A program made the position numbers and the translations under genes. Below the pieces are notes generated by a model. It did no database searches, had not been told where the DNA came from, and worked only from the letters and a program-made list of their open reading frames with translations. From Candidatus Babeliales bacterium (lineage in GTDB: Bacteria > Babelota > Babeliae > Babelales > UBA12411): DNA of 43,593 bases. Positions 33,470 through 41,641 of this stretch are shown piece after piece (position 1 is the first letter of the stretch; each line of letters starts with the position of its first letter). Location of the stretch: contig JAGMEA010000005.1 in NCBI GenBank assembly GCA_023128415.1, positions 1 to 43,593 of the forward strand. Reading direction: 5' to 3'.

Positions 33470-34571
33470 TAAAAGTTTATACCATCCAATTGTTTTATTT
33501 CTAAAAGATTCTGAAGTTGTTGATTTATATAAACAAAAAGGCATAGAAGTTTTTGGACCAATTAATCTTAGTGACTTTTCCCATACCAAGATTTGGTGGT
33601 ATAAATGGTATCATCCGCATCATTTAATTAGAGCTACATTTGATACAATAAAAACATCTTTTTTTACTGCAAAATATTGGTTGAAAAAAATAAAACCTGA
33701 TATTGTGCATTTAAATACAAGTTCGCTGATTGCATGGGGAAAGGTTGCTAAAAAATTAAAAATTCCAGTGATATGGCACATAAGAGAGCCGTTATCAAAA
33801 GGTTATTTAGGAATTCGAAAAAAAATAGTTCAATATTATGTAAAAAAATATTCAACTTTCATTTTACCAATATCTAAAAGTGATTCTGATCCATGGAAAG
33901 GATTATCTAAACTAAAAGTTGTTTATAATGTTGTTACAGAAGAACGATTTAATTTAAATATTGAGCTGGCAATTTTGGATTCTGTTTCCTTAGATTCGCC
34001 AAAAATTCTTTTTTTAGGTGGATTATCAAAAGAAAAAGGAACATTGTTAATTCTAAAAATTTTTGAAATTTTATTAAAAAGAATGCCCAGTGCCAAACTA
34101 TTAATAGCAGGTTATTTTGATTTTAATTCAAAACCAAAATATTCAATAAGATATTATTTACCTACAGAGAAATACAAAAGACAGGTTTATAAAATTTTAA
34201 AAAAAATTAAAGATAACGTTTTATTTTTAGGGCCAATTAATAATGTGCCTAATGTTATGGCTTTAAGTGATGTTATTGTTTTTCCTGCGACAGAGGGACA
34301 CTTTGCGCGTCCGATTATAGAAGCTGGATTTATGGCTAAGCCTGTAATTGCTTCTAATTTACCACCCCTTAATGAACTTGTTATTAACAACAAGTCTGGT
34401 TTTTTAATTGATTCTGATGATTTAGAAAGTTGGGTTAAAAAAATTGAATTAGTCCTTAAAGATAAAGAATTGGCTAAGTCATTGGGTGCCTTTGGTTACA
34501 GCTATTGCTTGGAAAAGTTTAATTTAAATAAGCAAATTAAAACTGTAGAAGATATTTATTCTAAATTGTGA
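33387..34571 (+). CDS. Glycosyltransferase family 4 (last gene of the glycan locus)
   Basis: A 394-residue GT4-like enzyme. The N-terminus ILYIHHGQGLGGAPLSLLYL has the glycine-rich GGAP acceptor loop, showing that this start is genuine although it lies 83 bases inside the AsnB-family gene. The C-domain starts near 208 (ILFLGGLSKEKGTLLIL) and ends with ATEGHFARPIIEAGFMAKPVIAS. The two glutamates there are eight residues apart instead of seven, as in a GT4 subgroup with the HFARP motif. Its first 60 bases are much richer in G and C than neighbouring genes. It converges with the ABC exporter gene at 34556 and overlaps it by 16 bases. Confidence 0.86.
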   Translation: MKKILYIHHGQGLGGAPLSLLYLIEGLDKSLYHPIVLFLKDSEVVDLYKQKGIEVFGPINLSDFSHTKIWWYKWYHPHHLIRATFDTIKTSFFTAKYWLKKIKPDIVHLNTSSLIAWGKVAKKLKIPVIWHIREPLSKGYLGIRKKIVQYYVKKYSTFILPISKSDSDPWKGLSKLKVVYNVVTEERFNLNIELAILDSVSLDSPKILFLGGLSKEKGTLLILKIFEILLKRMPSAKLLIAGYFDFNSKPKYSIRYYLPTEKYKRQVYKILKKIKDNVLFLGPINNVPNVMALSDVIVFPATEGHFARPIIEAGFMAKPVIASNLPPLNELVINNKSGFLIDSDDLESWVKKIELVLKDKELAKSLGAFGYSYCLEKFNLNKQIKTVEDIYSKL

Positions 34572-36259
34572 ACCGATGCAAAATTTGGTTTTTGGGATAG
34601 GAGTTCTTTAGAAATTTCAACGATTTTATGTTCTTTAATTGTTAAAATTCTATCCATTTTTTCTACAAGTGAGAGTCTATGGGAGATAATTATAACTGTT
34701 TTATACTTACATATTTCTTCTAGAGCTTTCCGAATTGTTTCTTCTGATTCGTGATCCAATGCTGAAGTTGCTTCATCAAATATGAGTATTTCTGGGTTTT
34801 TTAATAATGCCCTAGCAATTGTTATCCGTTGTTTTTGTCCACCAGATAAAAGTGTTCCATCCTCGCCTACTATGGTATCGTAACCATTTTGAAGATTACT
34901 TATAAAGTCATGAGCATGAGCAGTTTTACATGCGTTAATCATTTCTTCATCAGATGTTTCGGGGTTGGCATATTTTACATTTGCTTTGATTGTATCGTTA
35001 AATAAAAACGTTTTTTGTCCTACGTAGCCAACTTGTTTTCTTAGGCTGGAAAATGCAATTTTAGTTATGTCTTTGTCATCTAAAAATAGAGTTTCAGATT
35101 TTCCTTGAATAAATCCTAGAATTAAATCAGAAAAAGTACTTTTTCCACAACCAGAAGGACCAATTAATCCTATAGACTCACCCTTTTTGATTTTGAGATC
35201 CATGTTTTCAAAAATAGGATATTTTGAATCATAATTAAATGAGAAATTCTTAAACTCTATCAAGTTATTAAACTTGTCCAAAATTATCTCTCTGTTTTGA
35301 TTGGCATGATAATTGAGATCCATTATCTCAAAAACTCTTCCTGCCGCGGCGATTCCCGTTTGGACTTCTGCATAAACATTAACAATTCTTTTAATAGGCT
35401 GATATGCCAATAAAGTTGCGGTTGCGAATGATGCCAATTGTCCGGCTGTGATACTGCCATTTAATACTTGTTTTGCAGCTATATAAAATATTATTCCGCA
35501 TCCACTCATTGCTATTATTTCTATAAGGGCTGGGGTTATTGAAATCGCTCTTACATTTTTCATTGTTGAGCCAAAAAACTTTTTAAGTGATTCGGATAAT
35601 CTATTTACTTCAGTTTGTTCTGTATTAAAAGATTTTATTTCTCGAAGACCTATAAACATTTCTTGTAAAACAGAGCTTATGTTTCCCATCGCTTGTTGAC
35701 TTGTTTTCGCAGTAGAACGCATTTTTTTACCCATCTTTTGGATGGTTATTCCTACGATAGGACCAACGGTTATAAGTAAAATTGCTACCTGAAGATTTTG
35801 TTTGCAAGCAACTAGCAATAAGAAAGAGGCTTCAAAAAAAGTTCTAATACCGTTTCTGATAGCGGTGGATGTTGCATTTTGGATAGCACCAATATCATTT
35901 AAAAAGTATGAAATTAGTTGTCCGGTTGTTTTATTTTGATAAAAGGATGTAGGGAAATAAATTATTTTTTTGAATAAATCGTAACGTATATCATTTACGA
36001 CATGTGTACCAACCCAATGCATATAATAGTTGGATAAGTACATGAAAATACCTTTTAAGATAAACAACGAAATAAACAATACTATGAATGGCATTAATAA
36101 GTGAACGTGCCTTGCTACAAAGACGTTGTCAATTATATGTTGTACTAAATAAGTAGGAGCTGCTGAAAATATTCCATAAAAAATTGCAGCAGTGCCAGAT
36201 ATAGTTAATCGTTTCCAATAAAGTTTTGTATAACTTAATATTCTTTTTAGTGTGCTCAT
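34556..36259 (-). CDS. MsbA-like ABC exporter (lipid A flippase candidate)
   Basis: A 567-residue half-transporter with six predicted membrane segments in about 15-300 and a C-terminal ATPase: Walker A GPSGCGKST (367-375), LSGGQKQR (471-478), Walker B ILIFDEA (491-497) and SHR with the H-loop histidine (about 526-528). Sequence style and single-copy housekeeping context fit MsbA, which flips lipid A-core across the inner membrane, and kdsA nearby shows that lipopolysaccharide is made. Multidrug exporters look alike, so the substrate is not certain. It lies downstream of glyA on the same strand with an 82-base gap. Its 3' end overlaps the converging glycosyltransferase gene, so no terminator fits between them. 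Confidence 0.83.
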   Translation of the reverse strand: MSTLKRILSYTKLYWKRLTISGTAAIFYGIFSAAPTYLVQHIIDNVFVARHVHLLMPFIVLFISLFILKGIFMYLSNYYMHWVGTHVVNDIRYDLFKKIIYFPTSFYQNKTTGQLISYFLNDIGAIQNATSTAIRNGIRTFFEASFLLLVACKQNLQVAILLITVGPIVGITIQKMGKKMRSTAKTSQQAMGNISSVLQEMFIGLREIKSFNTEQTEVNRLSESLKKFFGSTMKNVRAISITPALIEIIAMSGCGIIFYIAAKQVLNGSITAGQLASFATATLLAYQPIKRIVNVYAEVQTGIAAAGRVFEIMDLNYHANQNREIILDKFNNLIEFKNFSFNYDSKYPIFENMDLKIKKGESIGLIGPSGCGKSTFSDLILGFIQGKSETLFLDDKDITKIAFSSLRKQVGYVGQKTFLFNDTIKANVKYANPETSDEEMINACKTAHAHDFISNLQNGYDTIVGEDGTLLSGGQKQRITIARALLKNPEILIFDEATSALDHESEETIRKALEEICKYKTVIIISHRLSLVEKMDRILTIKEHKIVEISKELLSQKPNFASVHNLE

Positions 36260-36341
36260 ATCTACTTTTATGTTTAAAACCCAATGTTAATGCTACAATC
36301 TTTGAGTATTATTGTAAAATTTGGATTTTATGCGCGTAGTT

Positions 36342-37589
36342 TTAATAAATAGGAAAATTTTTACAGAAAATGTTTATTTCTTCTTTTAAGTTTTGTAAAA
36401 ACATTTCGTCATTACGTTTTTTTATTACCTCATGTACCCAGTGTGCAATCTGCTTAACTTCATTTTCTTTAAATCCTCGGGTTGTTATAGCTGGTGTTCC
36501 TATTCTTATACCACTAGTAATTAGTGGGCTTTCTGTGTCGAAAGGTACAGAGTTGCGGTTAAGAGTGATGCCAGCTTTTTCTAGGGCTCTTTCAACTATA
36601 TCACCAGTTATTTCTTGGCCAGATAATTCGTTGTTAGAAGAATTACATGTCTTTTTGAGATTAATTAAGAATACATGGTTGTCTGTTCCATTAGAGACAA
36701 TATGATACCCTAGATTTTTAAATTCTGTACACATTGCTTTTGAATTTAAAACAACCTGTTTTTGATATTCCTTAAATGCTGGAGTTTGTGCTTCTTCAAA
36801 AGCTACCGCTTTTGCTGCGATACTGTGCATTAACGGTCCTCCTTGGGAACCAGGCATTACAGAGCGATCAAGCTTTTGACCATATTCGGCAGTAGATAAT
36901 ATTAATCCTCCCCTAGGGCCTCTAAGTGTTTTGTGAGTGGTGCTTGTTACAAAGTCGGCCACAGAAACGGGACTAGGGTGAAGTCCAGCAATAACTAATC
37001 CTGCGATATGTGCGATATCTGTCATTAATAAGGCATTGTTATCTTTAGCTATTTTAGATATTGCAGCAAAGTCTATAATTCTAGAATAGGCTGAAGCCCC
37101 AGCAACAATGAGTTTTGGTTGGTGTTGATTAGTTAAAATTTCTATTTCGTTATAATCGATTAGCTCGTTCTCTGGGTTAACATTATAAGGGACAAAGTTA
37201 AAGATTTTCCCCGAGAAATTTATTTTATGTCCATGGGTAAGGTGTCCTCCAGAACCAAGTCCCATGCCTAATACTGTGTCTCCCGGCTTCAATATGCTCA
37301 AGTAAACAGCCATATTAGCTTGGGATCCTGAATGCGGTTGTACGTTGACATGGTCGGCTTCAAAAAGCTTTTTGCCCAGATCTTTAGCATAATCTTCTAT
37401 TTTATCGATTGTTTCACACCCTGAATAATAACGTTTTCCCGGATATCCTTCTGCATATTTATTGGTTAAGACTGATCCAGTAGCCTCTAATACGGCTTTG
37501 CTCGCGTAGTTTTCTGAGGCAATAAGATTTATAGTTGATTCTTGACGATTTTTTTCTTCTTTTATTAACCCGAATATATGATTTTCCAT
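36342..37589 (-). CDS. glyA: Serine hydroxymethyltransferase
   Basis: A 415-residue PLP enzyme that converts serine and THF to glycine and 5,10-methylene-THF, the substrate of FolD. It shows LIASENYAS (22-30), the GGHLTHG motif (114-120), TDIAHIAGL (about 190-198) and the Schiff-base lysine K220 in [14 protein letters not shown]. All family blocks are present and length is standard. The ribosome site AAGGA (minus strand, just upstream of the ATG) is good. Together with the folate fusion at 4833 it supplies one-carbon units for formylation and methylation. Confidence 0.96.
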   Translation of the reverse strand: MENHIFGLIKEEKNRQESTINLIASENYASKAVLEATGSVLTNKYAEGYPGKRYYSGCETIDKIEDYAKDLGKKLFEADHVNVQPHSGSQANMAVYLSILKPGDTVLGMGLGSGGHLTHGHKINFSGKIFNFVPYNVNPENELIDYNEIEILTNQHQPKLIVAGASAYSRIIDFAAISKIAKDNNALLMTDIAHIAGLVIAGLHPSPVSVADFVTSTTHKTLRGPRGGLILSTAEYGQKLDRSVMPGSQGGPLMHSIAAKAVAFEEAQTPAFKEYQKQVVLNSKAMCTEFKNLGYHIVSNGTDNHVFLINLKKTCNSSNNELSGQEITGDIVERALEKAGITLNRNSVPFDTESPLITSGIRIGTPAITTRGFKENEVKQIAHWVHEVIKKRNDEMFLQNLKEEINIFCKNFPIY

Positions 37590-37688
37590 AAATTCCTTAT
37601 TCGTGATTTGTTTTGTAGCGAAGGCTAATGCCTAAAATATTGACTATTTGTATTATATTTTGCCATTCTAATATATGAGGTTATGAGT

Positions 37689-37738
37689 TTCTTAATTTTA
37701 TTGATAAAAGCGGAAGCTGTCACTGATAAAATTAAGAA
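37689..37738. repeat. 13-bp perfect inverted repeat between glyA and the coiled-coil protein gene
   Basis: TTCTTAATTTTAT at 37689-37701 is the exact reverse complement of 37726-37738, with a 24-base spacer. The spacer and right arm also carry a direct repeat, TGATAAAA, at 37702-37709 and 37724-37731. It lies about 50 bases upstream of the gene at 37791. There is no run of T after either arm, so it does not look like a terminator; a regulator-binding site or a folded 5' leader is more likely. Confidence 0.6.
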
Positions 37739-37790
37739 GAGTTTCGGCTGTGCACTTGCAGTTAGATTTTAGATGGAAAAGGAAGGGGAA

Positions 37791-38099
37791 ATGAATAAAA
37801 CATTATTAAGTTTTGCTATGATAGTGGCTTTGGGAATTACAGGCTTGTCTGCTGGTCGCTTTGGAGATTATTTGGGAGCCCATGTTCTTGGAGATGTGAT
37901 AACCGATGTTAGACGTGGGGCTCTTAGTCCAAGAGAACGTGCTGTTAGAGGGGGAGGCTCTTGTGATCGCGTTGCGAATAGGTATGAAGATGAAATTAAA
38001 AGCATGGAAAAATCTCATAGAAGAGAAATTAAAAAATTAAAAAATAGAATTGAGGATCTTGAAAGAGAAAATAAAAAACTTAGAAGAGAATTAAAATAG
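37791..38099 (+). CDS. Small secreted coiled-coil protein, function unknown
   Basis: A 102-residue protein that I do not recognise. Residues 1-21 form a signal peptide (MNKTLLSFAMIVALGITGLSA), a middle part is glycine- and arginine-rich (AGRFGDYLGAHVLGD, then RRGALSPRERAVRGGG) with a single cysteine, and residues about 62-102 form a strongly charged coiled coil with leucine/isoleucine heptads (IKKLKNRIEDLERENKKL). An upstream ATG at 37773 is in frame, but GGAAGGGGAA at 37781-37790 directly before 37791 is an excellent ribosome site and gives a clean signal peptide. It is followed by a strong terminator, so it is transcribed alone. A periplasmic or secreted oligomer is plausible. Confidence 0.8.
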   Translation: MNKTLLSFAMIVALGITGLSAGRFGDYLGAHVLGDVITDVRRGALSPRERAVRGGGSCDRVANRYEDEIKSMEKSHRREIKKLKNRIEDLERENKKLRRELK

Positions 38100-38123
38100 A
38101 GTTTTGTTTATCTAAAAATTAAG

Positions 38124-38150
38124 AAGCGCCCTTTAACAGGCGCTTTTTTT
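38124..38150 (+). terminator. Rho-independent terminator
   Basis: AAGCGCC (38124-38130) pairs perfectly with GGCGCTT (38139-38145) around an eight-base loop and runs into a T tract (38144-38150). It ends the transcript of the small coiled-coil protein gene 24 bases after its stop and separates it from efp. Confidence 0.92.
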
Positions 38151-38224
38151 ATTGCTTTTTTATTCTAATTTTCTACTATTATAGTATCTAAAACTATCTA
38201 AAATTCTAAATTATAGAGGTATTT
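38151..38224 (+). promoter_or_regulatory. Probable efp promoter region with 10-bp tandem repeat
   Basis: This AT-rich leader lies between the terminator and efp. TTGCTT (38152-38157) and TATTAT (38177-38182) or the overlapping TATAGT (38180-38185) could be -35 and -10 boxes, though the spacing is 19 bases or more. TATCTAAAA is repeated at 38185-38193 and 38195-38203, followed by a partial third unit TTCTAAA, giving a 10-base period that could be an operator or slippage. AGAGG (38215-38219) is the ribosome site for the GTG start of efp. Confidence 0.35.
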
Positions 38225-38788
38225 GTGATTTCACCTACGGATTTTAAACGCGGAAGTACAAAAATTCTTTGGAATAATGAGCCATGGTTAGTTATAGAAT
38301 TTCATCATGTTAAACCTGGAAAAGGTGGGGCTTATGTTCGTACAAAACTAAAAAATCTCAAAACTGGTAGAATTTTAGAACAAACCTTTAGGTCTGAAGA
38401 AAAGCTTGCTACTCCAGATATAGAATACAAAAAGATGCAATTTTTATACACTGAGTCTGGAATTTATCATTTTATGGATCAACAAGATTATGAGCAATTT
38501 GATTTTGGTGAAGACCAGATAGAGTCTGTCAAAACTTATCTTAAAGAAAATGAAGTTTATAACGTTGTGTTTTTTGATGGTAAGCCAATATCAGTAGAAC
38601 CCCCAACATTTATGATTTTAGAGATTAAAGAAACGGTTCCAGGTGTTCGTGGTGATACGGCACAAGGAGGGACAAGTAAGCCTGCAACTTTAGAAACAGG
38701 ACTAGTTGTTCATGTTCCGCTTTTCTTAAATGAAGGTGAAAAAATTAAAGTTGACACAAGGTCAGGAGAATATGTCGAACGAGCATAA
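38225..38788 (+). CDS. efp: Translation elongation factor P
   Basis: A 187-residue elongation factor P, which enters the ribosome between the P and E sites to relieve stalling at polyproline. It has the three-domain pattern and the modification loop HVKPGKGGAYVR, with K33 in the place of the lysine that is beta-lysylated or otherwise modified in other bacteria. The C-terminal signature (ETGLVVHVPLFLNEGEKIKVDTRSGEY region) is intact. It starts at GTG. It is first in an efp-nusB-kdsA run; nusB follows by 11 bases. Confidence 0.96.
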   Translation: MISPTDFKRGSTKILWNNEPWLVIEFHHVKPGKGGAYVRTKLKNLKTGRILEQTFRSEEKLATPDIEYKKMQFLYTESGIYHFMDQQDYEQFDFGEDQIESVKTYLKENEVYNVVFFDGKPISVEPPTFMILEIKETVPGVRGDTAQGGTSKPATLETGLVVHVPLFLNEGEKIKVDTRSGEYVERA

Positions 38789-38799
38789 TAAGGGATTTT

Positions 38800-39309
38800 G
38801 TGAGCAAAAAAAATAAAAATATTATGGCATTTTTAGAAGAGAGCTTTTTAGAAAAATTAGAAGCTACTTCTATGAGGGATCTAAGATCATTAGCCTTTCA
38901 TTTTCTTTATGCGATGGAACAGTTTGATTATGATATTTCTCTAGAGGCTGTGGTGGATACTTTTAGACGTGGATTTAACTTAGAACTGTCTGATGATTCT
39001 CTTGCTATAAGAATAGCTAAGGGAGTTATCGAAAATCGTAAAGAGTTGGACAGAGAAATAGTTCCTCTTTTAAAAAATTGGGAACTGAAGCGTCTTGGTT
39101 TATGTACAAGATTAATTTTACGAATGGCTGTTTGGGAATTAAATCAACCAGATGCCATAGTAAGCGTTGTAATTAATGAAGCAATAGAATTGTCTAAAGA
39201 TTTTGCAGAAAAAGATGCTTATAAATTTGTTAACGGTATTTTGGATGAATTAGCCAAGAGTAGGGGGATGATTGATGAAGCTGGATCAGATGATGAAAAA
39301 TCTGAATAG
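38800..39309 (+). CDS. nusB: Transcription antitermination factor NusB
   Basis: A 169-residue all-helical RNA-binding factor that joins NusE (S10) at boxA during rRNA transcription. Family blocks are seen in order: SLAFHFLYAMEQFD (30-43), NWELKRLGLCTRLILRMAVWEL (about 90-111) and VVINEAIELSKDFAEKDAYKFVNGILDEL (about 121-150). The N-terminus has about 20 residues before the conserved core and the C-terminal tail is acidic. It starts at GTG with AAGGGA upstream. Its 3' end overlaps kdsA by 35 bases. Confidence 0.92.
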   Translation: MSKKNKNIMAFLEESFLEKLEATSMRDLRSLAFHFLYAMEQFDYDISLEAVVDTFRRGFNLELSDDSLAIRIAKGVIENRKELDREIVPLLKNWELKRLGLCTRLILRMAVWELNQPDAIVSVVINEAIELSKDFAEKDAYKFVNGILDELAKSRGMIDEAGSDDEKSE

Positions 39310-40114
39310 TACGGATAACAATAAACCATTATTTTTCATTCTTGGTCCTTGTGTAATTGAAAGCGAAGCACATTCTCTAAAAGTTGCTGAATTTTTAAAA
39401 AAACTTTCCGATGAACTTAATTTTACTTTAGTTTTCAAAAGCTCTTTTGATAAGGCAAATAGAACCTCGTTAGGTGGATTTAGGGGAATGGGTTTGAAAA
39501 AAGGCCTTAATATTTTGCAAAAAGTAAAAGAACAATTTGATATTCCAATTTGTACAGATATTCATTTGCCTTATCAAGCTGAAGAAGTTTCAAGTATTGC
39601 GGATGTGATACAAATTCCGGCGTTTTTATGTAGGCAAACAGACTTATTGGTTGCTGCTGGAAATACAGGAAAAATAATTAATGTTAAAAAGGGTCAATTT
39701 ATTGCACCTGAAGCATTTCAAAAGGCTGCAGATAAGGTTAGGTCTACAGGAAATAAAAATATTTGGCTTTGTGAAAGAGGTGTTACATTTGGATATGGTG
39801 ACTTAATTGTGGATTATAGAAATTTTCCTAAAATGAAGAAATTTGGTTATCCAATAGTTTTTGATGCTACCCATTCTGTTCAGAGACCAAAAGGATCTTC
39901 AACAGATGGAGATAGAACCTTGGTTCCTGATTTAGCGACGGCAGCAGTATCGACAGGTATAGCAGGACTTTTTATGGAAGTTCATGAAGAACCTGAAAAA
40001 GCCATGAGTGATGGTCCAAATTCAATACGATTGTCTCAACTTAAAGACTTAATAAGTTATCTAACTGAACTTGATTCTTGGATTAAAAGTAAACCACGTC
40101 CTAAAATTTCTTAA
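39275..40114 (+). CDS. kdsA: 3-deoxy-8-phosphooctulonate synthase (KDO-8-P synthase)
   Basis: A 279-residue synthase that joins PEP and arabinose-5-phosphate to make KDO-8-phosphate for the lipopolysaccharide core. It shows GPCVIES (24-30), FKSSFDKANR, TDIHLPYQAE, IQIPAFLCRQTDLLVAA, NVKKGQF and FDATHSVQ. The cysteine in GPC (C26), where class I enzymes have an asparagine, marks the metal-dependent class II type known from Aquifex. TTG at 39272 is in frame, but ATG at 39275 sits six bases after AGGGGGA (39262-39268) and is preferred. It overlaps nusB, and its stop overlaps the stop of the converging hydrolase gene (TTAA, 40111-40114). Confidence 0.96.
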   Translation: MKLDQMMKNLNSTDNNKPLFFILGPCVIESEAHSLKVAEFLKKLSDELNFTLVFKSSFDKANRTSLGGFRGMGLKKGLNILQKVKEQFDIPICTDIHLPYQAEEVSSIADVIQIPAFLCRQTDLLVAAGNTGKIINVKKGQFIAPEAFQKAADKVRSTGNKNIWLCERGVTFGYGDLIVDYRNFPKMKKFGYPIVFDATHSVQRPKGSSTDGDRTLVPDLATAAVSTGIAGLFMEVHEEPEKAMSDGPNSIRLSQLKDLISYLTELDSWIKSKPRPKIS

Positions 40115-41064
40115 CGATAAAAGGAAAAGGCTGGAATTATAATTTCTGGAGATATAATATTTTCTAGTGCTTTTGTTATTTTTTCAGGTTTAATTTCACC
40201 AGAGGCTGTATCTTTGATTGTTTTTATAAAATTATTTGCGCGTAAAGCTTCCTTTTCTTCTCTTTCTTTTGCGCTTTTTTTATCTGGTTTGTAGTTAGGA
40301 ATTCCATTTTCATCAAAATGAATTTTTCCATTTTGATGAAAATCAAATTTTTCGAAACCATGGATGTTTTGTAAATAAAGTTTTTTGGGAATATCTAGTA
40401 GTGATTTTGCTACAATCCATCTATGAATTTCACTGTGAGTTGGGTCTTCATTAAAAAATCCACCACTGCTGTCCATTGTTATTCTAAAATTTATTGAGCG
40501 TTTAACATCGTGAATAAGTCGTTGATAGAAACCAAATACTTGTTGTATGCTATCTCCCCTAGAATAGAAATTGTATAGGTATTTTATGATCGACATATTA
40601 GGTTTATAGTCTTCCATATCAATGGGTGTTGCCAAGAAAATAGCACGATCAATTATGTATTCTGGAAACTCTTCTTCATTGTTACCAAGTGGTATTTTAA
40701 TTTTATTTAGTTCGGAAGATCCTTTTGTAGGGTTTAATAACTGACTTGCTATAGCAATTACATTGCCTCCATGACTATGACCAATTAATATTTTTTTTTC
40801 TTCTTTGGGATAACTTTGTATAACTTTAACTAATGCTTCAGCTCCTTGGAGTCGGTTTTCATGACTTAATCCACCGGTCCAGGTAAAAGGAACTAGGGAT
40901 TGGTTAATTTTATTGGCTTGTCGTTCAAGTTCATCATAAAATTGTCCACCAGGTCGACACCAACCTTCATCGGCTGCAAATGTTCCATGTACCAATATGA
41001 TTACGCATTGAGTTTTTGTTATGAATGAAAACAAAAAAAGACAAAAAATTATTCTGATCTTCAT
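40111..41064 (-). CDS. Secreted alpha/beta-hydrolase
   Basis: A 317-residue protein with a short N-terminal signal peptide (IRIIFCLFLFSFITKTQC), which may be a lipoprotein-like or Sec signal. The hydrolase core follows: ILVHGTFAADEGW for the oxyanion loop, and nucleophile elbow GHSHGG with the serine at about residue 97. FLATPID and a later Asp/His (HRWIV or the HGFEKFD region) may complete the triad. It looks like a lipase/esterase acting outside the cytoplasm. The C-terminal part is lysine- and glutamate-rich. The ORF can be read from TTG at 41067, but the ATG at 41064 is more natural. Substrate and role are unknown; it could act on envelope or host lipids. Confidence 0.8.
   Translation of the reverse strand: MKIRIIFCLFLFSFITKTQCVIILVHGTFAADEGWCRPGGQFYDELERQANKINQSLVPFTWTGGLSHENRLQGAEALVKVIQSYPKEEKKILIGHSHGGNVIAIASQLLNPTKGSSELNKIKIPLGNNEEEFPEYIIDRAIFLATPIDMEDYKPNMSIIKYLYNFYSRGDSIQQVFGFYQRLIHDVKRSINFRITMDSSGGFFNEDPTHSEIHRWIVAKSLLDIPKKLYLQNIHGFEKFDFHQNGKIHFDENGIPNYKPDKKSAKEREEKEALRANNFIKTIKDTASGEIKPEKITKALENIISPEIIIPAFSFYR
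40306..40343. repeat. 15-bp perfect inverted repeat inside the hydrolase gene
   Basis: ATTTTCATCAAAATG at 40306-40320 is exactly complementary to 40329-40343, with an 8-base loop. It lies inside the reading frame and encodes the repeated-looking FDFHQNG...HFDENG segment of the hydrolase. It could form a stable mRNA hairpin on either strand. It is not followed by a T tract on either strand within the gene, so a terminator is unlikely. Confidence 0.65.
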
Positions 41065-41186
41065 CAATATATCTGCCCAATAAAATTTAACTATTACTAG
41101 TTAAAAATAATCACATTTATATGTGTTACTTGGTCAAGAGTTTTATTGAAAAATATTGATGATTTGAGAGTGTATGGGAAAATTTG

Positions 41187-41223
41187 AAAAAAAATTGCGG
41201 GTAAAATTAATTACCCGCAATTT
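41187..41223 (-). terminator. Rho-independent terminator of the rpsA-ndk transcript
   Basis: AAATTGCGGGTAA (41192-41204) is the exact reverse complement of 41211-41223, with a 6-base loop, giving a 13-bp stem. Read on the minus strand it ends in a run of eight T (complement of A at 41187-41194). It begins 6 bases beyond the ndk stop codon. The rest of the gap up to the hydrolase start holds short palindromes (CACATTTATATGTG at 41112-41125) and probably that gene's promoter, but no clear boxes. Confidence 0.92.
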
Positions 41224-41229
41224 AGTTAT

Positions 41230-41637
41230 TTAATTAAGTTCTGGAAAAAAGAAAGCAACTTCTTTTTCAGCGTTTTCTAAAGAATCAGATCCATGAACAG
41301 CATTATTACCAATGGAGGTACCATAAAGTTTCCTCAAAGTTCCTTCATCTGCTTGTTCTGGATTTGTAGCTCCCATTAAGTTTCGCCATACCTTTACAGC
41401 ATTTTCTTTTTGAAGAGCGATAACTATAATTGGACCAGAAGCCATAAATTGTGTTGCTTCACCAAAAAAAGGTTTTTCTTTGTGGACAGCATAAAACTCT
41501 TCAACTTGTTCGACTTGAAGATTTAGCATCTTTAATCCAAGTATTTCAAAGCCTTCTTCTTCTATTCTATCGACAATTTTACCTATGTTTTTATTTTGAA
41601 CTGCATCAGGTTTAATTATTGCTAATGTTTTTTCCAT
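41230..41637 (-). CDS. ndk: Nucleoside diphosphate kinase
   Basis: A 135-residue kinase that passes phosphate from ATP to other nucleoside diphosphates through a phospho-histidine. It has the N-terminal TLAIIKPDAV (4-13) and the active-site NAVHGSDS (112-119) with catalytic H115. Length is normal for the bacterial enzyme. It starts four bases after the rpsA stop codon, so the two genes share a transcript, and it is followed by a strong terminator. It also feeds CTP and UTP pools used by the sugar-nucleotide enzymes, in a general way. Confidence 0.97.
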   Translation of the reverse strand: MEKTLAIIKPDAVQNKNIGKIVDRIEEEGFEILGLKMLNLQVEQVEEFYAVHKEKPFFGEATQFMASGPIIVIALQKENAVKVWRNLMGATNPEQADEGTLRKLYGTSIGNNAVHGSDSLENAEKEVAFFFPELN

Positions 41638-41641
41638 AATA

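Noticed and set aside
37806-38018. Reverse-strand 70-residue frame opposite the small secreted protein gene
   Set aside because: No ribosome site or signal; the plus-strand frame has an excellent ribosome site, signal peptide and coiled coil.
38183-38210. CRISPR-like or satellite array
   Set aside because: Only two and a half 10-base AT-rich units without spacers; noted under the efp promoter region.
40306-40343. Intrinsic terminator for kdsA or the hydrolase
   Set aside because: It lies well inside the hydrolase reading frame and lacks a T tract on either strand.
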